From Flavobacterium acetivorans (lineage in GTDB: Bacteria > Bacteroidota > Bacteroidia > Flavobacteriales > Flavobacteriaceae): a stretch of DNA of 64,000 nt. Both the position numbers and the translations under genes were made by a program. The notes under the pieces are model-generated. The model ran no database searches. It was given only the letters and a program-made list of their open reading frames with translations, and was not told the DNA's origin. The DNA is taken from positions 1-64,000 of the forward strand of contig NZ_CP087132.1 in assembly GCF_020911885.1 (NCBI RefSeq). Direction: 5' to 3'. Below, piece after piece: positions 63,742-64,000 of this stretch. Within the stretch, counting starts at the first letter, position 1, and each line of letters opens with the position of its first letter.

Positions 63742-64000
63742 TTAGTTAGTACAGCCCTGGGATTCAATTACTATTTGTGAATCGACTTCTTTATACGTTC
63801 CTGCTATAATTTTACAAATTAAATCAAGCTGGTCATAAAGGGATTTATCTATTAATTTTGTAGTGATAGTACAACTTGCCAAAACTTCTTCATTATAAAT
63901 AATTTTAATTCCATACCGATTCTCAATTGCGTCAAAAACTTTATTTATAGGCGCTTCATTAAACTCTGTCGGGCTTTCTTTTGCAATTACCACAGGAGAC
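63742..64000 (-). CDS. FecR-family anti-sigma factor, C-terminal fragment (cut by window end)
   Basis: Only the C-terminal part of about 86 residues is present; the reading frame stays open through the window edge. The sequence FNEAPINKVFDAIENRYGIKII followed by CTITTKLIDKSLYDQLDLICKI fits the DUF4974 domain that ends Bacteroidota FecR proteins and resembles an STN fold. FecR is an inner-membrane protein that holds an ECF sigma factor until a TonB-dependent transducer signals. The neighbouring SusC has an STN domain, so they are likely partners. The matching sigma gene should be just outside the window. Confidence 0.85.
   Translation of the reverse strand, partial: SPVVIAKESPTEFNEAPINKVFDAIENRYGIKIIYNEEVLASCTITTKLIDKSLYDQLDLICKIIAGTYKEVDSQIVIESQGCTN

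Overview
The window looks like a chromosomal segment of a Flavobacteriaceae member, most likely Flavobacterium or a close relative. The evidence is the low GC content, Bacteroidota-type promoters (TTTG, about 19-21 bp, TAnnTTTG), the AcnA/AcnB and MutA/MutB versions present, the FKBP and SurA types, and a SusC/SusD polysaccharide utilization locus (PUL). Base 1 is the first base of dnaA, so the sequence was probably linearised there. No oriC is visible inside the window.

Region 1 (1-10463, all +) is housekeeping: dnaA, a low-molecular-weight tyrosine phosphatase, an RsmI-type methyltransferase, a SnoaL-like lipoprotein, an aminotransferase, a 2,4-dienoyl-CoA reductase-like SDR, uridine kinase, an FtsB/DivIC-like division protein, and the two methylmalonyl-CoA mutase subunits. 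Region 2 (10696-12850) holds three tandem paralogous secreted PepSY-like proteins; the first two share an upstream element. Region 3 (12868-18566, all -) is a cell-envelope group: a lysozyme-like exported protein, two paralogous DUF2279/YfiM-like proteins, MltG, a GNAT acetyltransferase and DapF. Region 4 (18704-42593) is mixed core metabolism and envelope function: a DegP/HtrA protease, long-form GAPDH, an APC permease, a CDGSH protein, an ECF sigma factor with a probable membrane partner, a Gre-like factor, a 4xLysM-NlpC/P60 hydrolase, adjacent AcnA and AcnB aconitases, an Aer-type PAS protein, MoxR, SurA-like PPIase, RF3, an FKBP lipoprotein with Asp-rich repeats, an S4 RNA-binding protein, a phosphoribosyltransferase and shikimate kinase.

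Region 5 (42663-43827) has two identical tRNA-Lys(TTT) genes and a tRNA-Leu(GAG). After them comes a repeat-rich stretch with a 5 x 11 bp tandem repeat, several GGCT/AGCC palindromes and a structured segment, then a small unknown ORF. Region 6 (43948-64000, all -) is a large PUL. In transcription order it contains a partial FecR-type anti-sigma factor (cut by the window end), SusC with an N-terminal STN signalling domain, SusD, sulfatase, GH2 beta-galactosidase, sulfatase, GH29 alpha-fucosidase, sulfatase with a C-terminal PA14-like module, sulfatase, and GH20 beta-hexosaminidase with a discoidin-like module.

The PUL is the most distinctive part. Four Cys-type sulfatases with galactosidase, fucosidase and hexosaminidase activities suggest a sulfated, fucosylated Gal/HexNAc glycan (mucin-like or keratan-sulfate-like). 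The FecR gene plus the STN domain suggests induction by trans-envelope ECF sigma signalling. No CRISPR array, phage or insertion sequence was seen.
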